From positions 1 through 52,360 of the forward strand of contig CALUQM010000012.1 of the NCBI GenBank assembly GCA_944322925.1: 52,360 nt of DNA, given 5' to 3'. Source of the stretch: an uncultured Bacteroidales bacterium. GTDB taxonomy: Bacteria; Bacteroidota; Bacteroidia; Bacteroidales; UBA932. Position 1 is the first letter of the stretch, and each line of letters opens with the position of its first letter. Under the pieces are notes generated by a model, which was not told the DNA's origin, made no database searches, and was given only the letters and a program-made list of their open reading frames with translations. Made by a program: the position numbers and the translations under genes. Shown here one piece after another: positions 7,465 to 16,036 of the stretch.

Positions 7465-8817
7465 TCAGAATCCCGTATAATTCATAGGGGAAATCGCCCT
7501 CAATTCTTCCTTCACCGCCTCGCTCACGTCAAGACCGTCGATGAAGTTTTCGATAGTGTCCATGTCTATGACCGAACCGGTACGTGTGAGGGCCTTGAGT
7601 GTTTCGTACGGATTAGGGTAGTTCTCTCTCCGGAGGATGGTCTGTATGGCTTCCGCAACTACGGCCCAGTTCCTTTCCAGGTCGGCTTCTATGGCCTGTC
7701 CGTTGAGGATAAGTTTTCCCAGGCCCTTTTTCAGGGAATTCAATGCTATCATGCCGTGAGCTACAGGTACTCCTATGTTGCGCAGGACCGTAGAGTCGGT
7801 AAGGTCTCTCTGAAGCCTCGATATCGGAAGTTTCATAGACAGGAAAGTAAGTACGGCATCGGCCATTCCGAGGTTGCCTTCCGCATTTTCAAAGTCGATA
7901 GGGTTTACCTTGTGCGGCATGGCGGAGGATCCTACCTCGTTCCTGTTGACCTTCTGCTTGAAATATTCCATGGATATGTAGGTCCAGATGTCCCTGCTCA
8001 TGTCGATAAGCACCGTATTGATTCGCCTCATGTTGTCGAAGATGGCGGCAAGGTTGTCGTAATGTTCGATCTGGGTGGTAGGGAACGATCGCCTGAGTCC
8101 GAGAGAAGCGACGAATCTGTCTGCGAAGGCCGGCCAGTCGATATCGGGATAGGCGACCTTATGGGCATTCATGTTGCCTGTCGCCCCTCCGAATTTGGCA
8201 GGGTAGGTGAGCAGGGCGTATTGCCTGAACTGTTCTTCTATGCGGACCTGGAATACGCGGAACTCTTTTCCGACCCTTGTCGGTGATGCCGGCTGTCCGT
8301 GGGTCTTGGCCAGCATCGGGATGTCTTTCCATTCTTCGGCCATGCCTTTTATGGTGCCGAGAACCTCATTCAGGAGCGGCATCCAGCAGTTTTCCACGGC
8401 TTCCTTCAGTGAAAGCGGTATGGCAGTGTTGTTTATGTCCTGTGAAGTGAGTCCGAAATGTACGAATTCACCCCACCTGATTATGCCCATCTCCCTGAAC
8501 CTTTCCTTGATGAAGTATTCTACAGCCTTGACGTCGTGGTTCGTAACCTTTTCTATTTCCTTGACCTTCGCCGCATCCTCCGGAGTGAATTTCCGGTATA
8601 TGTCGCGCAACGTATCGAATTTGCCATTGTCGAAATCCTCGAGCTGAGGCAGGGGTATCGAGCACAATGCTATGAAATATTCTATTTCGACCCGGATTCT
8701 GTATCGGATCAGTGCATATTCGCTGAAATATTCCCTTAGAGGTCCGGTGTAGCGTTCATATCTTCCATCGACAGGGGAGACCGCCAATAATGATGTACTG
8801 CTCATTTTTATTTCCAT
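7465..8817 (-). CDS. purB: Adenylosuccinate lyase
   Basis: A 450-residue protein close to the usual bacterial PurB length. The N terminus has the PurB hallmark AVSPVDGRYERY. The fumarase/aspartase superfamily signature is SSAMPHKVNPIDFENAEGN. HGQPASPT (active-site His) and TSQDINNT are also present. It catalyses two steps of purine synthesis, cleaving SAICAR and adenylosuccinate with release of fumarate. The start may be the ATG at 8817 or the one four codons later (MSSTSLLAV). A perfect promoter lies 10 bases upstream of the first. Confidence 0.95.
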   Translation of the reverse strand: MEIKMSSTSLLAVSPVDGRYERYTGPLREYFSEYALIRYRIRVEIEYFIALCSIPLPQLEDFDNGKFDTLRDIYRKFTPEDAAKVKEIEKVTNHDVKAVEYFIKERFREMGIIRWGEFVHFGLTSQDINNTAIPLSLKEAVENCWMPLLNEVLGTIKGMAEEWKDIPMLAKTHGQPASPTRVGKEFRVFQVRIEEQFRQYALLTYPAKFGGATGNMNAHKVAYPDIDWPAFADRFVASLGLRRSFPTTQIEHYDNLAAIFDNMRRINTVLIDMSRDIWTYISMEYFKQKVNRNEVGSSAMPHKVNPIDFENAEGNLGMADAVLTFLSMKLPISRLQRDLTDSTVLRNIGVPVAHGMIALNSLKKGLGKLILNGQAIEADLERNWAVVAEAIQTILRRENYPNPYETLKALTRTGSVIDMDTIENFIDGLDVSEAVKEELRAISPMNYTGF

Positions 8818-8827
8818 TTTTATTGTG

Positions 8828-8857
8828 CAAACTTAGTGAATTAATTTGGGATTCCAA
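8828..8857 (-). promoter_or_regulatory. Promoter of purB (TTG-N19-TAAGTTTG)
   Basis: On the minus strand TTG (8857-8855) is followed after 19 bases by TAAGTTTG (8835-8828), an exact match to the Bacteroidota consensus with exact spacing. The remainder of the 8818-8939 gap shows only a weak GGAC/GTCC hairpin. Confidence 0.7.
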
Positions 8858-8939
8858 CCGCAAAGCCGAAACTCTCGGGACGAAATACTGTCCGGACATG
8901 AAATAGAACAGCTCTGCCCATACTCTTGGCGAGGTGTAA

Positions 8940-9770
8940 TCATTCGCTTGTCATCCTGTAAACCTTAACTGTCCGTACAGCCTCGCCCACATCGTGGACT
9001 CTCAGTATGTCGGCCCCTTTTTGCAAAGCTGCGAAATGCAGTACCTGAGTCTGTGGAAGAGCCTCTTCCGGAGTAATGCCGAAAGTCTTGTATATCATGC
9101 TTTTCCTGGAAACCCCGACAAGGATCCTTCTTCCGAATACGGAAAATCTGTCCAGGTCGGACAGAAGACGGAAATTCTGTTCCGTGTTTTTGGCGAAACC
9201 GAAACCGGGGTCGATGATCCAGTCTGCTATCCCGGCATCTCCGGCCCTGGTTCCGAACCGGCGGAAATAGTCAAGCAGGTCTTCGGTGACATCGTTGTAC
9301 GTGCACATGGTCTGCATTGTAGCCGGAGTCCCGCGCTTGTGCATTGCGATATACGGAAGGCCGAGTCTTCCTGCCGTCCCGAGCATTTGCGGGTCATCTT
9401 CTCCGGCAGATATGTCGTTGACCGTGAAACGTCCGATGGTGTCGAAGCATTTTTCAGCGACAGTCGAGTCCGTCGTGTCTATCGATATGGAAATGCCCGG
9501 GAAACTTGCGGCGATTCCATCGAGCAGGGGATGAAGCCTTGCCCATTCTTCTTCCAGAGTTATCGGAGCCGCCCCCGGCCTTGAGGACCATGCGCCGATG
9601 TCTATCATGTCTGCTCCTTCTTCGAGCATCTTTTCTATTCGCAGCATTGCCCTGACGGTGTCTGTCTTCCCGTCCGTACCGAGATTCCGGCTTGCAGGAT
9701 AGAAGGAATCGTCTGTCAGATTCACGATTCCCATGACTGAGATTTTTCTGTTTTTGTCTGTCATTTTCAC
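8940..9770 (-). CDS. folP: Dihydropteroate synthase
   Basis: A 276-residue TIM-barrel enzyme of folate synthesis that joins p-aminobenzoate to the pterin pyrophosphate. DHPS signatures in order: VMGIVNLTDDSFYPASR, DMIDIGAWSSRPGA (family: D-I-G-x-x-S-x-R-P-G), ISIDTTDSTVAEK, VNDISAGEDDP, YIAMHKRGTP, DPGFGFAKNTEQNF and GVSRKSMI, then a C-terminal RVHDVGEA (usually LRVHDV). All active-site regions are intact. The start is the ATG at 9770 or the one at 9764. It is divergent from tmk. Confidence 0.95.
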   Translation of the reverse strand: MKMTDKNRKISVMGIVNLTDDSFYPASRNLGTDGKTDTVRAMLRIEKMLEEGADMIDIGAWSSRPGAAPITLEEEWARLHPLLDGIAASFPGISISIDTTDSTVAEKCFDTIGRFTVNDISAGEDDPQMLGTAGRLGLPYIAMHKRGTPATMQTMCTYNDVTEDLLDYFRRFGTRAGDAGIADWIIDPGFGFAKNTEQNFRLLSDLDRFSVFGRRILVGVSRKSMIYKTFGITPEEALPQTQVLHFAALQKGADILRVHDVGEAVRTVKVYRMTSE

Positions 9771-9789
9771 ATTTTATCCGGTCAGGCTG

Positions 9790-9797
9790 CAAATATA
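9790..9797 (-). promoter_or_regulatory. -7 element (TATATTTG) upstream of folP
   Basis: TATATTTG on the minus strand fits TAnnTTTG, 19 bases upstream of the start. The expected -33 site reads CTG rather than TTG, one base from the exact place. Divergent from the tmk promoter 28 bases away. Confidence 0.4.
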
Positions 9798-9825
9798 TTA
9801 TTTTTTAAAATCGGACAGAAAGACT

Positions 9826-9833
9826 TATCTTTG
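9826..9833 (+). promoter_or_regulatory. -7 element (TATCTTTG) upstream of tmk
   Basis: TATCTTTG fits TAnnTTTG and lies 24 bases before the chosen ATG at 9858. No TTG at N19 (the place is a T-run). It supports the internal ATG as start, since the longer frame begins inside this element. Confidence 0.45.
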
Positions 9834-9857
9834 GAATTCGGTTTTAACGGAAATTTT

Positions 9858-10538
9858 ATGCTTGTCGTTTTGGAAGGGCTGGACGGAGCTGGAAAGTCCA
9901 CTCAAGTCCGGAAATTGAAGCAATATCTTGAAACTCTGTACGGTGAGATAGACTACATACATTTCCCGAGGTACGACGCTCCTGTGTACGGGGAACTGAT
10001 AAGCCGTTTTCTCAGAGGAGATTACGGGAGCAACGACACCGTGCATCCACAGCTTGTCGCCTTGCTTTACGCCGAGGACAGGCATGCTGCGGCTCCTGCA
10101 ATAGAGGCTTCCCTCGCTTCCGGCAGGACGGTGCTGCTGGACAGGTACGTGTATTCGAATATTGCATATCAGTGCGCCAAAATGCCTGATGCGGACGAGC
10201 GCGAGAGTCTGAGAAAATGGATTACGGATACGGAGTACGGGGCTTTCGGACTTCCTGTGCCCGATATCAATATCTTTCTCGATGTGCCGATGGGTTTTGT
10301 AGAAAAAAAACTGTCGGCTGCAAGACACGGCAGCGACAGGGAGTATCTCGGCGGCCGTGAAGACATACATGAGGCGGACATGTCATTCCAGAAGAAGGTG
10401 AGGGAGATGTATCTGAGCCAGTGTCTTTCCGACCCTCGTTTCGTCAGGATCGACTGTGCCGGCGACAATGGAGACATGTTGCCGCCCGACAGTATTTTCA
10501 GTAAAATCAAAGCAGTTCTGGACAGGGAGATCCGGTAA
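9858..10538 (+). CDS. tmk: Thymidylate kinase (dTMP kinase)
   Basis: A 226-residue P-loop kinase that makes dTDP from dTMP. The Walker A is EGLDGAGKSTQ. The DR[YF] motif is LLDRYVYSNIAYQ. A lid-like region near RHGSDREYLGGREDIHE follows. The start is the ATG at 9858 (MLVVLEGLDG), since the nine upstream codons lie in the promoter. It is followed by the DoxX-like gene with one base between stop and start, so the two are probably co-transcribed. Confidence 0.9.
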   Translation: MLVVLEGLDGAGKSTQVRKLKQYLETLYGEIDYIHFPRYDAPVYGELISRFLRGDYGSNDTVHPQLVALLYAEDRHAAAPAIEASLASGRTVLLDRYVYSNIAYQCAKMPDADERESLRKWITDTEYGAFGLPVPDINIFLDVPMGFVEKKLSAARHGSDREYLGGREDIHEADMSFQKKVREMYLSQCLSDPRFVRIDCAGDNGDMLPPDSIFSKIKAVLDREIR

Positions 10539-10539
10539 T

Positions 10540-11781
10540 ATGAATGCGGTATTGGAGCGTACAAAAAGATTCTGCGGATATCTGGTCGGCATAGCCTTCT
10601 TCGTATCCGGCATCCTCAAACTTATGGATCCGGTCGGTACCGGACTTATCGTGGAGGAATACTACAGGTTCCTTCATCTGGATTTCCTGTCATTTTCATC
10701 GGGGGTCGCAGCTATTGCGCTTTCTCTGACAGAGACAATTCTCGGAGCGGCGCTGATTACCGGACTGTGGCGCAGGACAGTTGCCGTGGCAATGCTGGCC
10801 GTGATGGGCTTTTTTACCCTGATTTCAATAGCCCTTCTGATTTTCAATCCTCCCATGGATTGCGGGTGTTTCGGCGAGGCCGTACATCTGACCCACCTTC
10901 AGACATTCATAAAGAATCTTGTCCTTTCCGCCCTGTGCTGCGCTTCGTTTTTCCCGTTTTCCGCTCTCGGAACTCCGAAAAAGCGCAAATATGTAGCCTT
11001 CTCTCTTGTGACTGCAGGTGTGGTCACATTCGCCGTTTACTCCGTTATGTATCTTCCTCTCGTGGACTTTACCGATTATACGGCATCAGCCAGACTTGAA
11101 GCTTCTGAAAGACATTACGGCAGGTCCGTCGCCCCTGAAGAAGAGTATGAAGCGGTGTTCATATACGAGAAAAACGGGCGTACGCGGGAATTCAGTCTCG
11201 ATGACCTCCCGGATTCGACATGGACATATGTAAGTACGGAGGTTTCGGAAGTCGGAAAGAGGAGAACCGAAGAATCTGTCGTATCGCTGCCTGTCATAGA
11301 CAGGAGCGGGGAGTATCATGATGAACTTGCGACGGGGGAAAAAGTGATGGTTGTAAGTGTCTATGCTCCGGAATCGATGCCATTGTGGAAATGGGCGGCC
11401 GTCGACAGGTATCTCAGGAATGTGGAGGAAAACGGTTTCAGCCCGCTTCTCCTTGTTGCGGCGTCGCCTGAAACGACGGATGTCATAATGGACAGAATAC
11501 GAAATCAGAGGAACATGGATACCGGTTTCCTCGAATCGGTCCTCTATTCCTCTGACTATAAGACTCTCATCACCCTGAACAGGTCAAACGGCGGAGCTAC
11601 ATTGTTCAACGACGGTTTCCTTCTCAGAAAGTGGTCGTTCCACGCTTTGCCTGGACCTGGAAGAACAGTTGAACTGAGTTCTGAAGATCCGACAGAGACA
11701 CTTCTGTCATACAGCACTGTCGGTACTCTTTCTTTCCAGGCTATCCTGCTTTATTCCTTTGCGGTGATGCTGCTGCTGTAG
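10540..11781 (+). CDS. DoxX/MauE-like membrane protein with periplasmic C-terminal domain
   Basis: A 413-residue inner-membrane protein. Residues 1-180 hold four to five hydrophobic helices of the DoxX/MauE type, starting with GYLVGIAFFVSGILKLMDP. A conserved-looking MDCGCFGEAVHLTH motif brings two cysteines close together, as in MauE-type partners of thiol redox proteins. Residues 185-400 are soluble and include a segment like a thioredoxin/AhpC fold (GEKVMVVSVYAPESMPLWKW) without a CxxC. A final hydrophobic helix ends the protein. Start TAATATG, directly after tmk. A role in periplasmic redox or methylamine-type electron transfer is a guess from the family only. Confidence 0.65.
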   Translation: MNAVLERTKRFCGYLVGIAFFVSGILKLMDPVGTGLIVEEYYRFLHLDFLSFSSGVAAIALSLTETILGAALITGLWRRTVAVAMLAVMGFFTLISIALLIFNPPMDCGCFGEAVHLTHLQTFIKNLVLSALCCASFFPFSALGTPKKRKYVAFSLVTAGVVTFAVYSVMYLPLVDFTDYTASARLEASERHYGRSVAPEEEYEAVFIYEKNGRTREFSLDDLPDSTWTYVSTEVSEVGKRRTEESVVSLPVIDRSGEYHDELATGEKVMVVSVYAPESMPLWKWAAVDRYLRNVEENGFSPLLLVAASPETTDVIMDRIRNQRNMDTGFLESVLYSSDYKTLITLNRSNGGATLFNDGFLLRKWSFHALPGPGRTVELSSEDPTETLLSYSTVGTLSFQAILLYSFAVMLLL

Positions 11782-11792
11782 CAGCGTCGCTG

Positions 11793-11945
11793 TTAATATC
11801 TGTCTTCTGAAGAAACAGTCAGTTTCTTGCGTCCATGACGACGACGGGATGCAAGAACACGACGTCCGTTCGGAGTAGACATACGCTCACGGAATCCGTG
11901 TTTGTTGCGACGTTTGCGCTGGGATGGTTGGAATGTTCTTTTCAT
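11793..11945 (-). CDS. rpmH: 50S ribosomal protein L34
   Basis: A 50-residue open frame, too short for many gene callers. It reads [20 protein letters not shown] and continues [20 protein letters not shown] to a short [11 protein letters not shown] end. The KRTxQPSxRKRxxxHGFRxRM and GRxVLxxRRxxGRxxLxV pattern is unmistakable L34. It has its own perfect promoter. In many bacteria rpmH sits next to rnpA and dnaA; here it sits between the DoxX-like gene and rsmG, which is itself often near the origin. Confidence 0.97.
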   Translation of the reverse strand: MKRTFQPSQRKRRNKHGFRERMSTPNGRRVLASRRRHGRKKLTVSSEDRY

Positions 11946-11981
11946 TATTTTTGATTTTTATATTTTTCTACAAAGGGAGTG

Positions 11982-12011
11982 CAAAGGTAGTATTTTTACG
12001 GTTAATTACAA
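11982..12011 (-). promoter_or_regulatory. Promoter of rpmH (TTG-N19-TACCTTTG)
   Basis: On the minus strand TTG (12011-12009) and TACCTTTG (11989-11982) are separated by exactly 19 bases. This is the same -7 sequence as for the porin gene and the rRNA-like leader at the right end. Confidence 0.75.
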
Positions 12012-12020
12012 ATAATTTTC

Positions 12021-12701
12021 CTAAAAACTTTTGTCATCGATATAAACGACCATCTTTCCTTCGAAATACGGGTCCTTCAGCCAGGAATCTATCCTGAATG
12101 TATGGACGGACCCTGGCCTCAGGTGGAATTTCTGCATTGCCAGACCGAGTTCTTCGGCAAGATTCCCGCCTTTCAGGCAGAAGATGCCTTCCGAGAATTT
12201 CTTTCTTGTCCACGGAAGGAAATTGTCTATAGAAGTGACTGCCCTTGAGACAATATAGTCGAACTTTCCGGGCAGATTCTCGGCCCTTGAGTTTACCACA
12301 GTTACGTTGTCCAGCCCGAGTCTTGCAGCTACGTCGGCCGCTACTTTCGTCTTTTTCCCTATGGAGTCGCACAGCGTGAACCGGCCGCCGGGGAAGAGAA
12401 CGGCAAGCGGAATGCCCGGGAATCCGCCTCCCGTCCCGATGTCGAGTATGGCGGTATTTCCGGCAGGATCGCACAGTTTAGTGAAAAGATCAGGCATTTC
12501 CATTCTGACATATTCTGCTATGGCGAGAGAATGCAGGACATGGTGGCTGTACAGTTCCCCGATGTCCTTTCTGGAAATTACGTTGATTTTCGAGTTCCAC
12601 TCTGAATAGAGACTTTCCATAAGCCGGAATCTTTCTATTCCTCTCTGAGGTATTTCTCCGAAAGATGAGCGTACTGTCTTTATGAATTCGTCAAAAAGCA
12701 T
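12021..12701 (-). CDS. rsmG: 16S rRNA (guanine-527-N7)-methyltransferase
   Basis: A 226-residue SAM-dependent methyltransferase (GidB family). The SAM-binding motif is LDIGTGGGFPGIPLAVLFP. An acidic residue at the end of strand 2 is in FTLCDS, and VVNSRAENL and FDYIVSRAVTS follow. The N terminus has the typical YSEWNSKINVISRKD. It modifies G527 of 16S rRNA near the decoding site; loss gives low-level streptomycin resistance in other bacteria. It follows the ECF sigma gene by 40 bases and may share its transcript. Confidence 0.93.
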   Translation of the reverse strand: MLFDEFIKTVRSSFGEIPQRGIERFRLMESLYSEWNSKINVISRKDIGELYSHHVLHSLAIAEYVRMEMPDLFTKLCDPAGNTAILDIGTGGGFPGIPLAVLFPGGRFTLCDSIGKKTKVAADVAARLGLDNVTVVNSRAENLPGKFDYIVSRAVTSIDNFLPWTRKKFSEGIFCLKGGNLAEELGLAMQKFHLRPGSVHTFRIDSWLKDPYFEGKMVVYIDDKSF

Positions 12702-12741
12702 GGCGTATTGAATAAGGCATGTCTGCGATGTCGGGTGCAGG

Positions 12742-13341
12742 TCATTGCAGTTCGTCGGAAATATTCATCATTTTCAGGAGTTGCTCCTTGGCTCTGCGTA
12801 TCTTTGTCTTTACCGTATTTATCGGGATGTCGAGGGCGTCGGCTATTTCCTTGTATCCGAAATTGTCTATCAGGTTCATTTTTGCGACAGTGCGGTAGTC
12901 ATCCTTCAGTTTGTCGATGTTGGCGATCCACTTGTCGTATTCCTGTTGCTTGATTATGTCTTCCTCCGGATTGTGTACTGGTGCGGGAATCTCGTTGATT
13001 TCGGAAAGCTGTTCATTGATTGATGTCGTGGGCATGTTGTTCTTTTCCCTGTCCTTTCTTCCGATATGGTCCAGGGCAGTGTTCCTCGCTATTCTGAACA
13101 GCCACGTGGAGAACCTGTACTCGGGGTTGTACATCGCTATCTGGCTGAAAGCCTTTTGGAAACTTTCGAGCATGATGTCCTCGATGTCTTCATTCTGGGA
13201 TACATATTTCGATATATGATTCCTGACCCCGAGATTATACCTCGTGTACAGAACTATATATGCCGCCTGATTCTTTTCAAGAGCCAGACGTATGAGATCC
13301 GTATCGGACAGATCAGTGAGCTTCGAGCCAGTTTTTTCCAT
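12742..13341 (-). CDS. ECF-type RNA polymerase sigma factor
   Basis: About 199 residues from the ATG at 13341. Sigma region 2 spans roughly residues 20-95 (NQAAYIVLYTRYNLGVRNH, EDIMLESFQKAF, FSTWLFRIARNTALDHIGR). Sigma region 4 lies near the C terminus (FGYKEIADALDIPINTVKTK then IRRAKEQLLKM). The longest frame begins at a TTG that lies at the likely transcription start, so the ATG is preferred. Its start lies within the last 29 bases of polA. No anti-sigma or SusC gene is adjacent, so it is not one of the usual PUL ECF regulators. Its regulon is unknown. Confidence 0.9.
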   Translation of the reverse strand: MEKTGSKLTDLSDTDLIRLALEKNQAAYIVLYTRYNLGVRNHISKYVSQNEDIEDIMLESFQKAFSQIAMYNPEYRFSTWLFRIARNTALDHIGRKDREKNNMPTTSINEQLSEINEIPAPVHNPEEDIIKQQEYDKWIANIDKLKDDYRTVAKMNLIDNFGYKEIADALDIPINTVKTKIRRAKEQLLKMMNISDELQ

Positions 13342-15955
13342 AGTTACACTCAACTGTCAAAGGTACGGACAATTCTATGACATTCTGCATTTTTTCAAGG
13401 ATAATTTTTTCGAGAGTCCCGATTTCATCAGGAACTGCATCGAAGACGAGTTCGTCGTGAATCTGGAGAACCATCCTGCTTCTTATTCCTGAAGCCCTGA
13501 TTTCCCTGTCGACTTCTATCATTGCCATCTTGATGATGTCTGCAGACGTACCCTGTATCGGTGCGTTTACGGCATTTCTTTCAGCGAGCGACCTTACGGT
13601 AGAGTTTCCGGAGTTTATGTCCGGCAGATATCTCCTCCTGCCGAACAGTGTTTCCACATAGCCTTTTTCCCTTGCGGAAGCTATGGTGTCGCTGATGAAT
13701 GATGAAATCGCAGGAAAATTCCTGAAATAGTCGTCGATGATTTTTTTTGCATCGCCTCTCGGCACTTTGAGTCTCTGGGCAAGCCCGAATGCCGATATCC
13801 CGTACATTATTCCGAAATTGGCCGTCTTGGCGATACGCCTCTGGTCAGGAGTCACGTCTTCCGGCCTTATTCCGAAAATCCTTGCGGCTGTGGCTGCATG
13901 GACATCCATTCCTTTTCTGAACGCATCCGTAAGGTGTGCGTCGCCGCTCAGATGCGCCATTATCCTGAGTTCTATCTGGGAATAGTCGGCTGACAGGATT
14001 ACACCGTCCGGAGCCGACGGGACAAAGGCTTTCCTGATTTCCCTGCCGCGTTCGGTCCTGACCGGGATGTTCTGCAGATTGGGTTTGGAGGAACTTAGCC
14101 GTCCGGTGGCCGTCAGTGCCTGGTTGAAAGTCGTGTGGACCTTGCCTGTGACAGGATCTACGTATGTCGGGAACGGTTCTATGTAAGCCGACAGAAGTTT
14201 CTTGACAGCCCTGAACTCCAGTATTTTATTGACTATCGGATGTTTGTCTGCCAGCGCCGCCAGAGTTTCCTCATCGGTGGAATAATAGTGTTTGTTGCCC
14301 GATTTTCTTGCCTTGGGGTCGAGGGCCAGTTTTTCGAAAAGTACAATGCCCACCTGCCGCGGAGATGAAATATTGAGTTCCGGTTCGGCCGCCATCTCCC
14401 TGATGTCCTGCTGTATTTTCCTGAGTTCGGCCCCGAGTTCCGCTGAATATTTCTGAAGCTGGTTCATGTCCACTCTCACTCCTGTCCTTTCCATTTCCGA
14501 AAGGACCCTTATGAGCGGCTCCTCCATTTTCATGTAAAGTACGTCTGCTCCGGTTTCCGACAATTCGAAGCACAATTTGTCGGCCAGAAGTATGTCGACG
14601 ATGGCTTCGAGGCTGCGGGAAACGCTGCCGCCGGCTTCATTCTCTTCGAAAAGGGTTTTCTGCTGCACGGGGCCGGAAGCCTGTTCTTCGAGACTGATGT
14701 CCAGATAGCTCAAGGCCAGCAGTTCCACCTTATGGCTTTTCTCCGGATTTATGAGATAGTGCATCAGTTCTATGTCCATAAGTCTGCCCCTGATCTCTAT
14801 CCCTTCTCTGGCAAGAGCGTTGATCTGGTATTTGAAATCGTAGCCGCACTTTATGACGGCTTCATTTTCGATTATTTTCCTGAAATCGCCGCAGCTGCCG
14901 TCCGATGAATAATTGATCCCGTCGCAGACGGCTCCGGCCGTAAGCCTCGTTGCAGTCGGGAAGGCTTCATCTCCGGCAATGTCCATCACCATGCTGAACT
15001 TTCCGGCCTTTTCCGCGACGGCCATGAATTCCGGCGGATCAATGATCCTGATTTCAGGATTCCTGTTTTTCTTTTTTACAGGCTCTATGTGACTGATAAA
15101 TTTTTTCAGGGAGCCGAATTCATACTTTGAGAACAGTTCCGCGATTTCCGGATCATAGTCCCGGCTGACGGCGGCTTCGTCGAGGTTCAGGTCGATGTCT
15201 ACGTCTGTCCTTATGGTTACGAGTGTCCGGCTCAGCGCTATATGGTCTTCAGCTTCGGTGAAGGCGGCCTTCTGTTTTGGCGTGAGTTCGTCGAGGTGGG
15301 AGTATATGCCGTCGACTGAACCGTATCTGGAAATGAGCTTGCCTGCCCCTACTTCGCCTACGCCCCTGACCCCCGGAACATTGTCCGAAGTGTCACCGCA
15401 AATTGTCAGCAGGTCAATTACTTGGGAAGGGGAGTCTATGCCGTACTTTGCGCATATCGCCGCACTGTCCAGGATTTCATCGGGACTTCCGGCCTTGCCC
15501 GGCTTGAGCTGGAGGACATTTTCCGTAATCAGCTGGCCGTAATCCTTGTCGGGTGTCACCATATAGACGGTAAAACCTTTTTTCTCGCATTTGACGGATA
15601 TGGTTCCTATCACATCGTCAGCCTCGAACCCCGGTTTCATGAGTACAGGGATTTTCAGGGCGCGGCATATTCCGGTCATCGGTTCGAGCGAGTCTATGAC
15701 CAGCTGCGGAGTTTCATCTCTCGTAGCCTTGTATTCCGGATAGAGTTCGTTTCTGAATGTTCCCCCGGGCGGATCGAAGGCTATGGCGACATGCGTAGGC
15801 TTTTCCCTCTCGATGAGTTCGAGAATATACTTGGTAACTCCGAAAAGTATGGAGGTGTCCATGCCTTTGGAATTTATCATGGGCCTTCTCAGGAAGGCAT
15901 AATACATTTTGAAGATCAGCGCGTGGCCGTCGATCAGATATATGTTCCTGTCCAT
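13313..15955 (-). CDS. polA: DNA polymerase I
   Basis: An 880-residue family A polymerase. Residues 1-290 form the 5'-nuclease domain (IYLIDGHALIFKMYYAF, AFDPPGGTFRNELYPEYKA, ADDVIGT, CGDTSDNVPGVRGVG). The 3'-exonuclease domain (about 300-500) looks inactive: the first motif is D325-I-A327 where E. coli has D-T-E, and the second motif's aspartate is replaced by Q377 (GYDFKYQ). The polymerase domain is complete: motif A LSADYSQIELRIMAHLSG, motif B RRIAKTANFGIMYGIS, motif C LQIHDELVFD. It works in Okazaki-fragment processing and repair. The last 29 bases overlap the sigma-factor start. Confidence 0.97.
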   Translation of the reverse strand: MDRNIYLIDGHALIFKMYYAFLRRPMINSKGMDTSILFGVTKYILELIEREKPTHVAIAFDPPGGTFRNELYPEYKATRDETPQLVIDSLEPMTGICRALKIPVLMKPGFEADDVIGTISVKCEKKGFTVYMVTPDKDYGQLITENVLQLKPGKAGSPDEILDSAAICAKYGIDSPSQVIDLLTICGDTSDNVPGVRGVGEVGAGKLISRYGSVDGIYSHLDELTPKQKAAFTEAEDHIALSRTLVTIRTDVDIDLNLDEAAVSRDYDPEIAELFSKYEFGSLKKFISHIEPVKKKNRNPEIRIIDPPEFMAVAEKAGKFSMVMDIAGDEAFPTATRLTAGAVCDGINYSSDGSCGDFRKIIENEAVIKCGYDFKYQINALAREGIEIRGRLMDIELMHYLINPEKSHKVELLALSYLDISLEEQASGPVQQKTLFEENEAGGSVSRSLEAIVDILLADKLCFELSETGADVLYMKMEEPLIRVLSEMERTGVRVDMNQLQKYSAELGAELRKIQQDIREMAAEPELNISSPRQVGIVLFEKLALDPKARKSGNKHYYSTDEETLAALADKHPIVNKILEFRAVKKLLSAYIEPFPTYVDPVTGKVHTTFNQALTATGRLSSSKPNLQNIPVRTERGREIRKAFVPSAPDGVILSADYSQIELRIMAHLSGDAHLTDAFRKGMDVHAATAARIFGIRPEDVTPDQRRIAKTANFGIMYGISAFGLAQRLKVPRGDAKKIIDDYFRNFPAISSFISDTIASAREKGYVETLFGRRRYLPDINSGNSTVRSLAERNAVNAPIQGTSADIIKMAMIEVDREIRASGIRSRMVLQIHDELVFDAVPDEIGTLEKIILEKMQNVIELSVPLTVECNYGKNWLEAH
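13358..13365 (-). promoter_or_regulatory. -7 element (TACCTTTG) for the sigma-factor gene, inside polA
   Basis: TACCTTTG on the minus strand lies within the last coding part of polA, 17 bases upstream of the sigma-factor ATG. There is no TTG at N19. If used, it would let the sigma gene be transcribed apart from polA. Confidence 0.4.
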
Positions 15956-15977
15956 TTCCGGAAATGTGATTATCTTT

Positions 15978-15985
15978 CAAAGATA
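15978..15985 (-). promoter_or_regulatory. -7 element (TATCTTTG) upstream of polA
   Basis: TATCTTTG on the minus strand lies 22 bases upstream of the polA ATG. No TTG at N19. Confidence 0.45.
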
Positions 15986-16036
15986 GTGGCTTTTCTTTTT
16001 TAATCCTAAAATATTATCTTTAGCGGTAAATTGTCA

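Noticed and set aside
7402-8286. 294-codon open frame on the plus strand
   Set aside because: Antisense to purB, and it would overlap the end of the DivIC-like gene.
8818-8939. Small gene in the gap between purB and folP
   Set aside because: No open frame with a plausible start. The gap holds the purB promoter and a weak GGAC/GTCC hairpin only.
11772-11785. Small GCTGC/GCAGC hairpin as terminator between the DoxX-like gene and rpmH
   Set aside because: Only 5 bp, inside the coding end, and no T-run.
12742-13341. ECF sigma factor as regulator of the glycosaminoglycan PUL
   Set aside because: No anti-sigma gene is adjacent, the SusC has no STN domain, and the gene is about 8 kb away among housekeeping genes.
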